DNA of 64,000 nt from assembly GCA_031963405.1 (NCBI GenBank), contig JASSUJ010000001.1:2046001-2110000 (forward strand). The letters are read 5' to 3'. A model generated the notes under the pieces. It made no database searches. It was not told the origin of the DNA and saw only the letters and a list, made by a program, of their open reading frames with translations. Of the stretch, positions 16,946 through 25,231 are shown in pieces. Position numbers and translations under genes: made by a program. This DNA is from JASSUD01 sp031963405 (lineage in GTDB: Bacteria > Pseudomonadota > Gammaproteobacteria > Burkholderiales > Burkholderiaceae). The first letter of the stretch is position 1. Each line of letters begins with the position of its first letter.

Positions 16946-17596
16946 CTATCGATAAGTCAGCACTAAGCCGTGAATTAAGGTTGACCAGCCATCCATCACG
17001 ACAAAAAGCAGCAACTTAAAAGGAATCGAAATATTCACTGGGTTAACTTGATTGAGCCCCATGGCCATTAATATATTGGCAATAATGATATCGATCAAAG
17101 CGAATGCGATGTACAGCAAGAAGCCAATTTTGAACGCATCTGTCAACTCGGTCAGCGTAAAAGCGGGGGCGAGCACAATTAAATCGTCCGGCTTGAGTTG
17201 ACGCGCCGCTTCGGCTGGCCACACGGCTGCCGCAGAGCGTAAGAAAAAAGATTTTTCCTGCTCACGCGAGTGCTTGATAAGAAACTGGCGAAATGGTTCA
17301 CGCGCTGCTTGAAATCCCTGCAAGACAGCAACGGCTGCTTGAGGTGCACGTGTTTGAGTTTGCAAGTTTTGCATTGCCGAAAATGCGATGGGTGCCATTA
17401 CATAACATGACACGAGTACGGCAATTCCATTGAGCACCATATTGGGTGGTATTTGCTGAATACCCAGCGCATTGCGCAAGAGGCTTAGCACCACCACAAT
17501 TTTTGCGTAAGAAGAAACCACCATCGCGACAAAAGGCAAAAGGCCAATTGCCAGAATGATGATAATTAAGCCATTGGCATCAGTGAGTTGAATCAT
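16946..17596 (-). CDS. sctR: Type III export gate protein SctR (HrcR/FliP family)
   Basis: 216 residues. It forms the core of the export gate with SctS and SctT. Family signatures are SYAKIVVVLSLLRNALGIQQ and PPNMVLNGIA near the N-terminus, a polar loop of about 60 residues, then FKIGFLLYIAFALIDIIIAN and FKLLLFVVMDGW. The ATG at 17596 starts 17 bp inside the 3' end of sctQ; the longer frame to 17638 adds residues not seen in the family. Intact. Confidence 0.96.
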   Translation of the reverse strand: MIQLTDANGLIIIILAIGLLPFVAMVVSSYAKIVVVLSLLRNALGIQQIPPNMVLNGIAVLVSCYVMAPIAFSAMQNLQTQTRAPQAAVAVLQGFQAAREPFRQFLIKHSREQEKSFFLRSAAAVWPAEAARQLKPDDLIVLAPAFTLTELTDAFKIGFLLYIAFALIDIIIANILMAMGLNQVNPVNISIPFKLLLFVVMDGWSTLIHGLVLTYR

Positions 17597-18710
17597 CGAT
17601 CGGCGCCATTTTTTTAATGCGTACTGCCAAATGTTCACCCACTGCTACCAGTTCCCCAAAGCCGATCGTTTGACCATGAATGGTTAAACGAATGCTGGCT
17701 TGAGAAAGGGGAATGGGTAGCTCAATCACATAACCTGTATTCAGTCCAGAAAGCTCAGCGAGCGGCAGCATGATGGTGTCGACCTCAAGTCGTACGGGTA
17801 CCTCAAGCTGTGCCAGATTATCGAGCTCTTCCTCATCACTGATGGAGTCGGTAGTCTCTTCGGTATCGATGTCTTCACTAATCACTGGCGTGTCCTTTAT
17901 TACAATCATTTGGCCGTCAAGTCGGCCTGTGCTGCGTAATCTTTTGGCCTTAGGCGTGCCCCACATCAATTCAATGTTATCGAGTGCAGCAGAATCATCC
18001 AGCAGCGAGCGGTAATGCGGCGCAATACCGTTAAGCAAAATGTCGCCTTCTTGCAAACTGTAGAGCGTGTCAATTTGTAGCCGCTGTATGCCAAGTAATG
18101 CACGTCCTGGCAGTTTCAATTGGGCAAATCGCCGATCGAGTGAAACTGGCTCATTCATGCTTAATGCCTCAAGCTGATTGAGCAAGCTGCTATCTATTTG
18201 GTCGATGGTGAGCACGAATGGCTCATTTTGCATTTGATTCGGTAATTTGAAACTCAGCGTAATCTGCTCTTGGTATGCGCCAGCTGATTTTTTATCTTGA
18301 GACAGTAGAGTCAGGTTACGAAAGCTAACGTCTTCTAAACCTAAGTTTTGCAAATGTTGGGCGGCGCGTGACAGAAAAATTTCTAACACAGCTGCATTTA
18401 ATGCACTGTCCTCGTTATTGGACGTGCTGTCTGCCGCAAGCATTTGTAAAGCAGGCCAGGGAGCTAAATCAAAAGAAATTTGCGCTTGACCTGTAGGGTG
18501 TTGCACGCTGAGTGAACCCCATGGAGAAGATGGATCTGGCCTGGATGGTCCCAAGATTTGCAGATGATGTGCTTGTACCTGGCGCGCCAGACTCTGGGTA
18601 AACCCCGTACTTGCTATGAGGCGAGTAAGGCGTGCGGCGCTTGGAGTCAACGTAGGGAGCAAACCGTTTAGCGTGCGCACCGTATTATTTAGATTGATGT
18701 CGGTAGTCAC
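17580..18710 (-). CDS. sctQ: Type III cytoplasmic ring protein SctQ (HrcQ/FliN-like)
   Basis: 376 residues. It builds the cytosolic sorting platform below the export gate. The C-terminal SpoA/FliN domain spans about residues 303-370 (LEVPVRLEVDTIMLPLAEL, then GQTIGFGELVAVGEHLAVRI). The N-terminal two-thirds is poorly conserved. An acidic linker (SEDIDTEETTDSISDEEELD) precedes the SpoA domain. It is a single, unsplit gene. A 320-bp repeat-filled gap separates it from hpaP, where relatives have a tight junction. Confidence 0.93.
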   Translation of the reverse strand: MTTDINLNNTVRTLNGLLPTLTPSAARLTRLIASTGFTQSLARQVQAHHLQILGPSRPDPSSPWGSLSVQHPTGQAQISFDLAPWPALQMLAADSTSNNEDSALNAAVLEIFLSRAAQHLQNLGLEDVSFRNLTLLSQDKKSAGAYQEQITLSFKLPNQMQNEPFVLTIDQIDSSLLNQLEALSMNEPVSLDRRFAQLKLPGRALLGIQRLQIDTLYSLQEGDILLNGIAPHYRSLLDDSAALDNIELMWGTPKAKRLRSTGRLDGQMIVIKDTPVISEDIDTEETTDSISDEEELDNLAQLEVPVRLEVDTIMLPLAELSGLNTGYVIELPIPLSQASIRLTIHGQTIGFGELVAVGEHLAVRIKKMAPIDDSTH

Positions 18711-18730
18711 GGAAGATATAGGCTGCTTTG

Positions 18731-18853
18731 CACAGATTCTAAGAACCTGTTCACAGATTCAAAAAGTACAATTAGGAGTGGATTAAATGCAGCAATCCAA
18801 TATGCAGACGCAAATTTCTAATTTTTATTTTTTGAGTCTTTGAACAGGCTCTA
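18731..18853. repeat. Inverted repeat with CTGTTCA arms
   Basis: ATTCTAAGAACCTGTTCACAG on the left and AGTCTTTGAACAGGCTCTAG on the right form an inverted repeat around an AT-rich centre. It is related to the longer unit at 18887-19033. Confidence 0.6.
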
Positions 18854-18886
18854 GCGAACCTTTGCAAGAATTTTTAAATAATTTTT

Positions 18887-19033
18887 AAGAACCTGTTCAA
18901 AGTCTTCCAAAAGCGCCCTTATTTGGGGGGAGTCCGGCGCACAGAAACCGGAGTGTACTCAAGTACATCAGGATTTCGAGCACCGCACAACCGCGAAGAA
19001 GGGTGCTTTTGGAAGGCTTTGAACAGCTTCTAA
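18887..19033. repeat. Long palindromic repeat (family A2) carrying the hpaP stop
   Basis: Arms AAGAACCTGTTCAAAGTCTT and (other strand) TAGAAGCTGTTCAAAGCCTT pair, as do CCAAAAGCGCCCTT and AAGGGTGCTTTTGG inside them. The core holds GTGTACTCAAGTACATCAGGA, as in the unit at 35611-35759. The TAG of hpaP (19032-19030, minus strand) is the first triplet of the right arm. Confidence 0.8.
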
Positions 19034-20532
19034 GCGCCTCGCAAGCGCTGGCCATTTAGCTCAATCTCAACTGAGCGAGGATAGTTAAGCCTCTTTAAAT
19101 GTTTTGCCAATTCATCGCACAGCTTTTCGCTATGTCGGGAGATTAATGTGTTTGTCGAGGCATCGGTGCTGGTAAAACGAAGCAAAAGCTCGGAAACCGA
19201 AATACATGCAATCAATTTGGTGGCGGGTAATAGTTTAGGGTCAAGATCAATGATGAGTTCCCAATCTCCTAGCTCATTGACGGCGCGTTTAGAGCAGAAT
19301 TTGCTTACGGCTTCAATGAGTTGTCCTAGCGGCCCAGTCCTTGATAACAATTCTTTGGCTGTGAGAGCGTGGATTGACGCGGCTTGAGAAGATGCGGCGC
19401 CAGACTCTTGCTGATGAGGTGAAGAGTGAGCTCCAACGTCAACTAAATTGCCTTTAGAAATAGTGGCAATGGCCTTTTCAGTGGGTACACCCAAAATTTG
19501 AGAGAGAGGAGAAGGGAGCGGATCAGTGCTATTTGAATGCGTTTCTTGCTCACTCGACTCAGCGACCTCTCTTTCTCCTTCTCCGTCTTCTTCTTTTGTC
19601 TCTTGTTGTTCGTTATCTACTTCATCGTTTTCGCTTTTATCTGTTTTTGCAGATGCGCGATTAAGCGGGTTAGTGGCGCTTAGTTTGAGCTCATCTAACT
19701 GAGCGCTATTTTCTTGCTGCTGAGCAGCGCTCTCTTGCATGGAGCGAGGCTGAGTGTCCTGATTTTTAGACGCTTCTTCTGATTTATCTTGATTTTCGTT
19801 CTTTTCTTTTTCTAAGGCAGGCTGATCACGCTGGCTAGTCTCGGTCAATGTTGATTTCTTCGATGCCTCTTTTTTATCTTTGTTTTGCTTTTCACCTTGG
19901 TCTTTGGCTATTTGAGTAAGCTGATCGGATTTGATGCGCGATTGATCTGCATCATTATCTTTATTTGAGGCCTTTTTATTGTCTTGTTGAGCGTTAGTCT
20001 CAGCCAGATTTTTTATTTGTTGCTGACGCAGCGTCGAGGACTGCTGGTTGTCCTGCAGGGCATTATGTTGGGTAGGTTGAGACTCGCTCGCGGGCCTATC
20101 TTTGTTAGGTTCTTTTTGATTTGAGCCCGCTATTTGATGCGGCTGCTGAGCATTATTTCTCAACCAGTCTCGGTAGCGCTGTGCCCCTCGAGACTTAAAT
20201 GGCGAGGGCCGATCTAATAAATCTGCCTCTTCTAAATTTTTGAGGACAGTGAGTTGGTGCGTCTGTTGTCGATGGCCTAATGCAAGATATAAATACTGTT
20301 GGGCTTTTTTACTGATTTGCTGTTCTGCATTGTTGCGCTCGATGGCTTTTTCAATTTGCTTCTTTTCGTCGACTCTTTTTTCCTCTTCTTTATGTTGTAT
20401 TTCGCTTTGGATTTTTGCTTTTTGTAGCCATTTTTGCCATGTTTCCGTTTGCTCGTGGCTAGCCTCTAAGGCATTTGCTGCTGCTGAGCTAGGCAGGATG
20501 CGTATACGGCCGAATGGATCATTCTGGCTCAT
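19030..20532 (-). CDS. sctP: Type III secretion protein HpaP/SctP (needle-length and substrate control)
   Basis: 500 residues, much longer than the roughly 200 of Xanthomonas HpaP. The conserved part is the last 110 residues: ELGDWELIIDLDPKLLPATK, LLLRFTSTDA, LISRHSEKLCDELAKHLKR, an SctP/FliK-like C-terminal domain that docks on SctU to switch substrate class. Residues 110-380 are an extremely Gln/Lys/Glu/Asp/Ser-rich low-complexity spacer. As SctP/YscP-type proteins set needle length through their spacer, a long spacer might mean a long needle. That is inference. It overlaps the sctV stop by four bases (ATGA), so the two are coupled. Its stop lies in a repeat arm. Confidence 0.85.
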   Translation of the reverse strand: MSQNDPFGRIRILPSSAAANALEASHEQTETWQKWLQKAKIQSEIQHKEEEKRVDEKKQIEKAIERNNAEQQISKKAQQYLYLALGHRQQTHQLTVLKNLEEADLLDRPSPFKSRGAQRYRDWLRNNAQQPHQIAGSNQKEPNKDRPASESQPTQHNALQDNQQSSTLRQQQIKNLAETNAQQDNKKASNKDNDADQSRIKSDQLTQIAKDQGEKQNKDKKEASKKSTLTETSQRDQPALEKEKNENQDKSEEASKNQDTQPRSMQESAAQQQENSAQLDELKLSATNPLNRASAKTDKSENDEVDNEQQETKEEDGEGEREVAESSEQETHSNSTDPLPSPLSQILGVPTEKAIATISKGNLVDVGAHSSPHQQESGAASSQAASIHALTAKELLSRTGPLGQLIEAVSKFCSKRAVNELGDWELIIDLDPKLLPATKLIACISVSELLLRFTSTDASTNTLISRHSEKLCDELAKHLKRLNYPRSVEIELNGQRLRGA

Positions 20533-22583
20533 AAAGTAATGCGTCCAAGAGGATGCAGTTCGACATGGTCACCGAGTTCTTGATAAGAATAGACAGGCAG
20601 CCAACTCAATTTAGTTTCGATCATGCGCCGCACATAACGACGAATATCCATCGAGGTAACGATGGCTACCGTATCACGCGGAGCATCATTCACCATATTG
20701 GTGATTCTTGTTGTGAGTGCCTTCACCTGCTCTGGAGGTAGCGCTAAATAATTGCCAGTCGGTGTTTGTCGAATCGATTGCCTGAAATATTGCTCGACTT
20801 CAAGATCAAAGAGTACTGCTGAGAGCTGCTTGGCTCCTTTGGCTGCGCGGTATGCAATAAAACGTGACATATCACCGCGTACATATTCGGTCAGCAAGAG
20901 CAGGTCTTTTTCTTTTGGCCCCCACTGAATCAAACTTTCCATAATGCTGTGGATATTGCGAATCGGTATCTGTTCTTCAAGCAGCCGCCGCAATACTTCG
21001 GCGATGCGTTGCAACGGTAGAATTTTCTGCACCTCAGTCACGACGCCCGGATACTCCGCATTGAGCTGATCAAGCATCCACTGGGTTTCTTGAATACCGA
21101 CAAAAAGGCTAGCATGCTTTCTGAGCAGCATGCTGACGTGATTTCCGATGACTTGCTCGGCTTGCCAGACGACCAAGTTCTGGCTCGCGTCTTTTTTATT
21201 TAACCAATAACTAGTTTCTGCTCCACCCGCATTGTTAATGAGCTCGCATTGCTCGCGCTTTGTTGCGTCATGCTCCGCCTCAGGCACCATGAGTTTATTT
21301 TCAGGTAATAGGCTTTGAGCATGGGGCACGTCATGTAATAGGATTTCGTAGTTTTCCTTAGGCAAAGTGATGGACTGCCACATCGTGATACCTGGAAAAG
21401 GTAAACCTAATTCTTCTTGCAGATGCGCGCGCTCCATCTCAAAGGCTTCGTTAAGTTTGTCGGCTTTTAGGCGCTCGGCAATATCAGGAGCGAGGCGAAC
21501 GCCAACCGCACAAGTGAAGGGTGGGGCGCTTGATAAAATTGAAGCAGAGGCGCTTTTGGCTCCTGCCCGTTGCAAGGCAGGCACTGATTTTTGTGCGTTT
21601 TTATCGCGTTGTTTGGGTGATTGTTTATTTAATTTATAGCCCACGAAAGAAAGCCCAGCGGCTAGCACTACGAAGAGTACCCACGGAAATCCCGGCACTA
21701 GAGCGAAACCGATTAACAGGACGCTGGTGAGGTAGAGAGCGCGTGAATTTCTAGAGAGCTGTTGGCCGATCTCCTCACCCAAAGAATCAGTTTGTTCACC
21801 CAGTTCATCGGCTACCCGGGTAATTAATACCCCTGCCGCTACCGAGATCAATAACGACGGAATTTGTGACACCATGGCATCGCCAATGGATAAAACGGAA
21901 AACAGATTAGCCGCCTCTCCCATGGCCATATTGTGATACATGACCCCTACTGCAATGCCAGCTAGGATGTTAATTATGGTAATAATTAAACCTGCAATCG
22001 CATCCCCTTTAACAAACTTCATAGCGCCATCCATGCCCCCGTGCAGCTTGCTTTCCATCGCTAGCGCGGCGCGCCGTTTGCGTGCTTCTTCGGCATCAAT
22101 CGCATTGGCTCGCAAATCGGCATCGATACTCATCTGCTTACCCGGCATCGCATCTAGGGTAAAGCGCGCGCCTACTTCAGCAACCCGCTCAGAACCTTTG
22201 GCGATCACAATAAATTGCACGGTGGTGATAATGATGAAGACGACTAAGCCGACCACTAAATTTCCGCCCACGACTAATTCACCGAAGCTTTGAATAATAT
22301 GGCCAGCATGGGCATGTAAAAGAATCGCTTTGGTCGAAGCAATATTGAGCGATAAGCGAAAAAGTGTCGTGAATAGCAGTAAAGAAGGGAAAGAAGATAA
22401 GGCGACGATGTTGGGGATATACATCGTTACCATGAGTAGCATGATGCTGATCGCCAAGTTAATTGCGATTAGGCCATCAATCAGCGCTGGTGGCAGTGGC
22501 AGAATCATTAATGCAATGATCGCAATGATCAAAACAGCAATGCCTATTTCTCCACTAGCTGGGATCTTTAAATTCTTAAGCAT
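20529..22583 (-). CDS. sctV: Type III export apparatus protein SctV (HrcV/FlhA family)
   Basis: 684 residues. It forms the nonameric cytoplasmic export ring and couples proton flow to secretion. Residues 15-320 hold the membrane helices, with the FHIPEP-region signature RFTLDAMPGKQMSIDADLRA around residue 145 and ARKRRAALAMESKLHGGMDGA after it. The soluble C-terminal domain follows (GVRLAPDIAERL, then LQRIAEVLRRLLEEQIPIR). It starts eight bases inside sctU. Complete, no missing segment. Confidence 0.97.
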   Translation of the reverse strand: MLKNLKIPASGEIGIAVLIIAIIALMILPLPPALIDGLIAINLAISIMLLMVTMYIPNIVALSSFPSLLLFTTLFRLSLNIASTKAILLHAHAGHIIQSFGELVVGGNLVVGLVVFIIITTVQFIVIAKGSERVAEVGARFTLDAMPGKQMSIDADLRANAIDAEEARKRRAALAMESKLHGGMDGAMKFVKGDAIAGLIITIINILAGIAVGVMYHNMAMGEAANLFSVLSIGDAMVSQIPSLLISVAAGVLITRVADELGEQTDSLGEEIGQQLSRNSRALYLTSVLLIGFALVPGFPWVLFVVLAAGLSFVGYKLNKQSPKQRDKNAQKSVPALQRAGAKSASASILSSAPPFTCAVGVRLAPDIAERLKADKLNEAFEMERAHLQEELGLPFPGITMWQSITLPKENYEILLHDVPHAQSLLPENKLMVPEAEHDATKREQCELINNAGGAETSYWLNKKDASQNLVVWQAEQVIGNHVSMLLRKHASLFVGIQETQWMLDQLNAEYPGVVTEVQKILPLQRIAEVLRRLLEEQIPIRNIHSIMESLIQWGPKEKDLLLLTEYVRGDMSRFIAYRAAKGAKQLSAVLFDLEVEQYFRQSIRQTPTGNYLALPPEQVKALTTRITNMVNDAPRDTVAIVTSMDIRRYVRRMIETKLSWLPVYSYQELGDHVELHPLGRITL

Positions 22584-23640
22584 GCTCGTCCGTCCGTTTG
22601 ATTCCTACTTCTTCTACCCAAGTTAGAATCACTGCCACGATCTCAAAAAGCTCTGGCGGGATTCCTTTTTGTTCAGGGACTGGATAGAGAGAGCGTGCTA
22701 CTTTGGGGTTCGCTACGATGGGCACACCTGTTTGGCGTGCAATGCGCCGCATCTTAGCCGCTGTTTTATTACAACCCTTGGCCACCACATGCGGCAATCT
22801 GTTCTCTTCGGCCACATAACGTATTGCAACGGCGTAGTGCTCAGGATTCACAACCATCACATTAGCGGTAGCAATCGCTTTTTTCAGACTTGGCGAAAAA
22901 GCGATTTCACGTGCTAATTTTTTGCGCTCAGATTTAATATGCGGGTCTCCCTCCATTTCTTTATATTCCTGCTTAATTTCTGTCTCGCTCATTCGATGCT
23001 GGCGCATAAAAATCCATTTCTGAAACGAATAATCGATCAGGCCAATCAGACAAAACATGACGGTGGCAATTAGCAAAACTTTGATTAAAACAGACCATGA
23101 AACCTGCAAGATCACCAGCAAGGGTTGCGACATGGCTTGTGTCACAAGGGGGAGCACCAGGGTGATCGTTTTGTACATCACGATGCCAATTAATACCGTC
23201 TTAATCAGTGAGCGGATTAATTCCCCCAATGATTTAACCGAAAAGATTCGTTTGAAACCGCTGGCTGGATTGCACACGTCTAAATTAGGCGTGATTGGCG
23301 TGGTTGAGACAGCAAAGCCGACTTGAGGGAATAAGGCTGCGATAGCTGACAGAAGGGAAATGGCCGCAAACATACAAATAATTGTCAGTGCTGCGACGCC
23401 CATCTTCTGTACCACGTTGATTAAATCAATTAACTCATGCTGGCCAGGCACAAAATCAAACAGAGCACGCACGATAGACACGAAGTGATTTTGCAATAGG
23501 TTTTGTGTCACCAGTATCAAAATGACTGAGCCAAACAGGCAAACGGCTCCGGTCAAATCTAGGCTTTTCGCCACCTCACCTTTCTCACGTGCATCTTGTA
23601 GCCGTTTCTCAGTGGGTTCTTTATTCTTTTCTTCGCTCAT
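22576..23640 (-). CDS. sctU: Type III export switch protein SctU (HrcU/FlhB family) with NPEH in place of NPTH
   Basis: 354 residues: cytoplasmic start SEEKNKEPTEKRLQDAREKG, four membrane helices to about residue 210, then the cytoplasmic domain. The autocleavage loop reads VVNPEHYAVAIRY at residues 263-275, so the third residue of the usual N-P-T-H is Glu. The codons AAT CCT GAG CAC are unambiguous. The cleaved bond N-P is kept. The first gene of the left operon, it starts 63 bp from the -10 of its PIP-box promoter and has no clear ribosome site. Confidence 0.96.
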   Translation of the reverse strand: MSEEKNKEPTEKRLQDAREKGEVAKSLDLTGAVCLFGSVILILVTQNLLQNHFVSIVRALFDFVPGQHELIDLINVVQKMGVAALTIICMFAAISLLSAIAALFPQVGFAVSTTPITPNLDVCNPASGFKRIFSVKSLGELIRSLIKTVLIGIVMYKTITLVLPLVTQAMSQPLLVILQVSWSVLIKVLLIATVMFCLIGLIDYSFQKWIFMRQHRMSETEIKQEYKEMEGDPHIKSERKKLAREIAFSPSLKKAIATANVMVVNPEHYAVAIRYVAEENRLPHVVAKGCNKTAAKMRRIARQTGVPIVANPKVARSLYPVPEQKGIPPELFEIVAVILTWVEEVGIKRTDEHA

Positions 23641-23644
23641 GTTT

Positions 23645-23707
23645 GTTCGTTGTATTACCTCAACCTTCGCCGCACTGTCCGCTGTCGTTGCATGTGCTGA
23701 ACATCAT
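23645..23707 (+). promoter_or_regulatory. PIP/hrpII-box promoter driving the hrpB1-sctN arm
   Basis: TTCGT at 23646 and TTCGC ending at 23670 are separated by exactly 15 bp, the plant-inducible-promoter box TTCGB-N15-TTCGB (equally the Ralstonia hrpII box TTCG-N16-TTCG). After 31 bp comes CATCAT (23702-23707), fitting the YANNNT -10 expected 30-32 bp away. AraC-type HrpX/HrpB activators bind such boxes; their gene is not in the window. Confidence 0.85.
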
Positions 23708-23764
23708 AGCGAGGGCATGTAGATGCCTTAAGAGGTGAGGCGAAAAGATGATGGGTAGAACGAA
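23703..23764 (-). promoter_or_regulatory. Divergent PIP/hrpII-box promoter driving the sctU arm
   Basis: On the minus strand TTCGT (23764-23760), 15 bp, TTCGC (23744-23740), then 31 bp and TATGAT (23708-23703), again the exact PIP-box plus YANNNT layout. Its -10 overlaps the -10 of the opposite promoter by five bases, so the two arms may compete for polymerase while sharing one activator. Confidence 0.85.
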
Positions 23765-23962
23765 GATGAGCGCTTGGACGCTTGGCGGAAAAATGCAGAG
23801 CAAGGCAGTCAATATCTGTGTTTGAGTTGGTCGCAGCGGGTTATTTCGTTTGGTATCGCATCATTTCGGTTTTGTCGCAGCAGCTACGCTACAGAAGCTT
23901 ATCCTCAAACTATAGAAGCGGCGCTTGAGCGTGAGCCGCACAGGGACATACAAGGAGAAGGG

Positions 23963-24592
23963 ATGAGTTATTTAGATTGTGCTGACGAAGTGGTGTCTGG
24001 CTTGATGGATTTACTGAGTTCTTCACTTGCTGGCTATCACCCAAAGCTTGGGCCGGATATGGAGGATATGGAATCTCTGTACCAGGCTTTGTGCATTTTG
24101 CGACCTGCGCAAATTGAGCTCGAAACCTTCGATGGTTTAATCAAAATGAAACGCGGCTTAATCGAAGAGGCGATTGCCTCGCTGCGGCAGGTGACGGAAA
24201 AGCGTGACTTTCCTCATGCTAAAGCAATCTTGGCTTATTGCTTATTCCTGCAAGAAGAAGCGTCTTGGCATGGATTAGCTGATGAGGTGCTCGATAAAAA
24301 TAAATCTGAAGGGATCGCAAAACTCATTCAGACAATTAAAAAGTTTGACGAATTTAAAAAAGGCGCTATGTCCGATGAAGAGTTGGCAGCTCCGTTGGTT
24401 TTGACGCCAAATATGCACGAGGCTGAACCAGATTGTGGCGCAAGTAAGCAAGCATACGATGCAAAACACGCTTCACCCTTTCAAGCTAACGCTAGCAAAA
24501 ATATGACCGAGTCCATGCAGCCTGTGGAACAAAATACAGAACCAAAAAACTTATCGACTCATCCTTTGCCAGAACATGCTTTGCGTTCGTAG
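23963..24592 (+). CDS. hrpB1: Type III secretion protein HrpB1 (HrpB1/HrpK family)
   Basis: 209 residues. The ATG at 23963 follows AAGGAGAAG; the frame opens upstream to a TTG at 23774 without family support. The HrpB1/HrpK TPR-like domain spans about residues 5-115 (LYQALCILRPAQIELETFDG, GLIEEAIASLRQV, AKAILAYCLFLQEEASW). It is the first gene of the right Hrp arm, as in Xanthomonas hrpB. Xanthomonas HrpB1 is periplasmic and binds peptidoglycan and HrpE. This copy has an extra Asn/Pro/Glu-rich tail of about 60 residues. Confidence 0.88.
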   Translation: MSYLDCADEVVSGLMDLLSSSLAGYHPKLGPDMEDMESLYQALCILRPAQIELETFDGLIKMKRGLIEEAIASLRQVTEKRDFPHAKAILAYCLFLQEEASWHGLADEVLDKNKSEGIAKLIQTIKKFDEFKKGAMSDEELAAPLVLTPNMHEAEPDCGASKQAYDAKHASPFQANASKNMTESMQPVEQNTEPKNLSTHPLPEHALRS

Positions 24593-24646
24593 CCGAAATA
24601 GTGGGTGGTTAGTAGGTGGTTAAGGCGCGCGGCTTTTCATTGTTGT

Positions 24647-24768
24647 TTAGGGAGGTTTTGCATAACCTGGGGGCGGCGTTACGCCTCTTGTCTTCTGGTC
24701 GTATTAGGGAACCTCGGCATAACCGCAAAGGCATTCTTTGCCCGCGGGCTAAGTAGAACTTCCCTAGC
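24647..24768. repeat. Palindromic repeat (family A) between hrpB1 and sctI
   Basis: Outer arms TTTAGGGAGGTT and (other strand) CTAGGGAAGTTCTACTTAGC surround an inner palindrome with GCATAACC and AGGCATTCTTTGCCCGCG. It inserts about 120 bp into a junction that is short in related clusters. Confidence 0.65.
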
Positions 24769-24797
24769 TTGATCCATTTAAGAGTAAGGAGCCCAAC

Positions 24798-25229
24798 ATG
24801 GATGCTGTGATTGCAAGTTTAATTTCTAACACGCAAATGCCTGCCAATTTATCGCTTGATCATTTCGAATCATTTTCTGCACAGAAATTAGAGGCGCAGC
24901 AAAAAATTATCACGGAAGAATTTGACTCTATCGAAAACGGCGAAAAAACTGGCTTGAAAGGACCTACTGCACCTGAAGGAGGAGATGGGGACACCTCGCT
25001 GGTGAGCAAGTTTGTTGAAACCAGCGATGAGCATCTAAGCGCGACCCTCAAAGAGTTGGATGATTATCAGGGCCAAGTTTTACGCGGAGAGATGTCGCTG
25101 ACTCAGAAAGTGGAGAAAGGTATCGAGATGAGTAAAAAATTAGCCGAAGGTGTTTTGCAACTGCAAGGCGGACTCGCCGCGGCGAACGGTTCTAAACATG
25201 CCACTGAAACTTTAATGAGAAACACATAA
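24798..25229 (+). CDS. sctI: Type III inner rod protein SctI (HrpB2)
   Basis: 143 residues, close to the 130 of Xanthomonas HrpB2. The C-terminal half is helical with the rod-protein pattern (YQGQVLRGEMSLTQKVEKGI, then GVLQLQGGLAAANGSKHATETLM). The middle has a Gly-rich stretch (PEGGDGDTS). The start is set by AAGGAGC nine bases upstream. HrpB2 is an early substrate that forms the rod in the periplasm. Two bases separate it from sctJ. Confidence 0.85.
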   Translation: MDAVIASLISNTQMPANLSLDHFESFSAQKLEAQQKIITEEFDSIENGEKTGLKGPTAPEGGDGDTSLVSKFVETSDEHLSATLKELDDYQGQVLRGEMSLTQKVEKGIEMSKKLAEGVLQLQGGLAAANGSKHATETLMRNT

Positions 25230-25231
25230 CC

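Noticed and set aside
16666..23640. Reading the SctR/S/U/V block as flagellar genes (FliP/FliQ/FlhB/FlhA)
   Set aside because: The neighbours HpaP, SctQ, HrpB1, lipoprotein SctJ with a lipobox and a secretin are specific to injectisomes; no flagellar rod, hook or filament gene is present.
24647..24768. Dispersed repeats taken as possible CRISPR arrays (also 37861-38163, 48277-48585)
   Set aside because: Units are ~100 bp, themselves palindromic, with no unique spacers and no cas genes.
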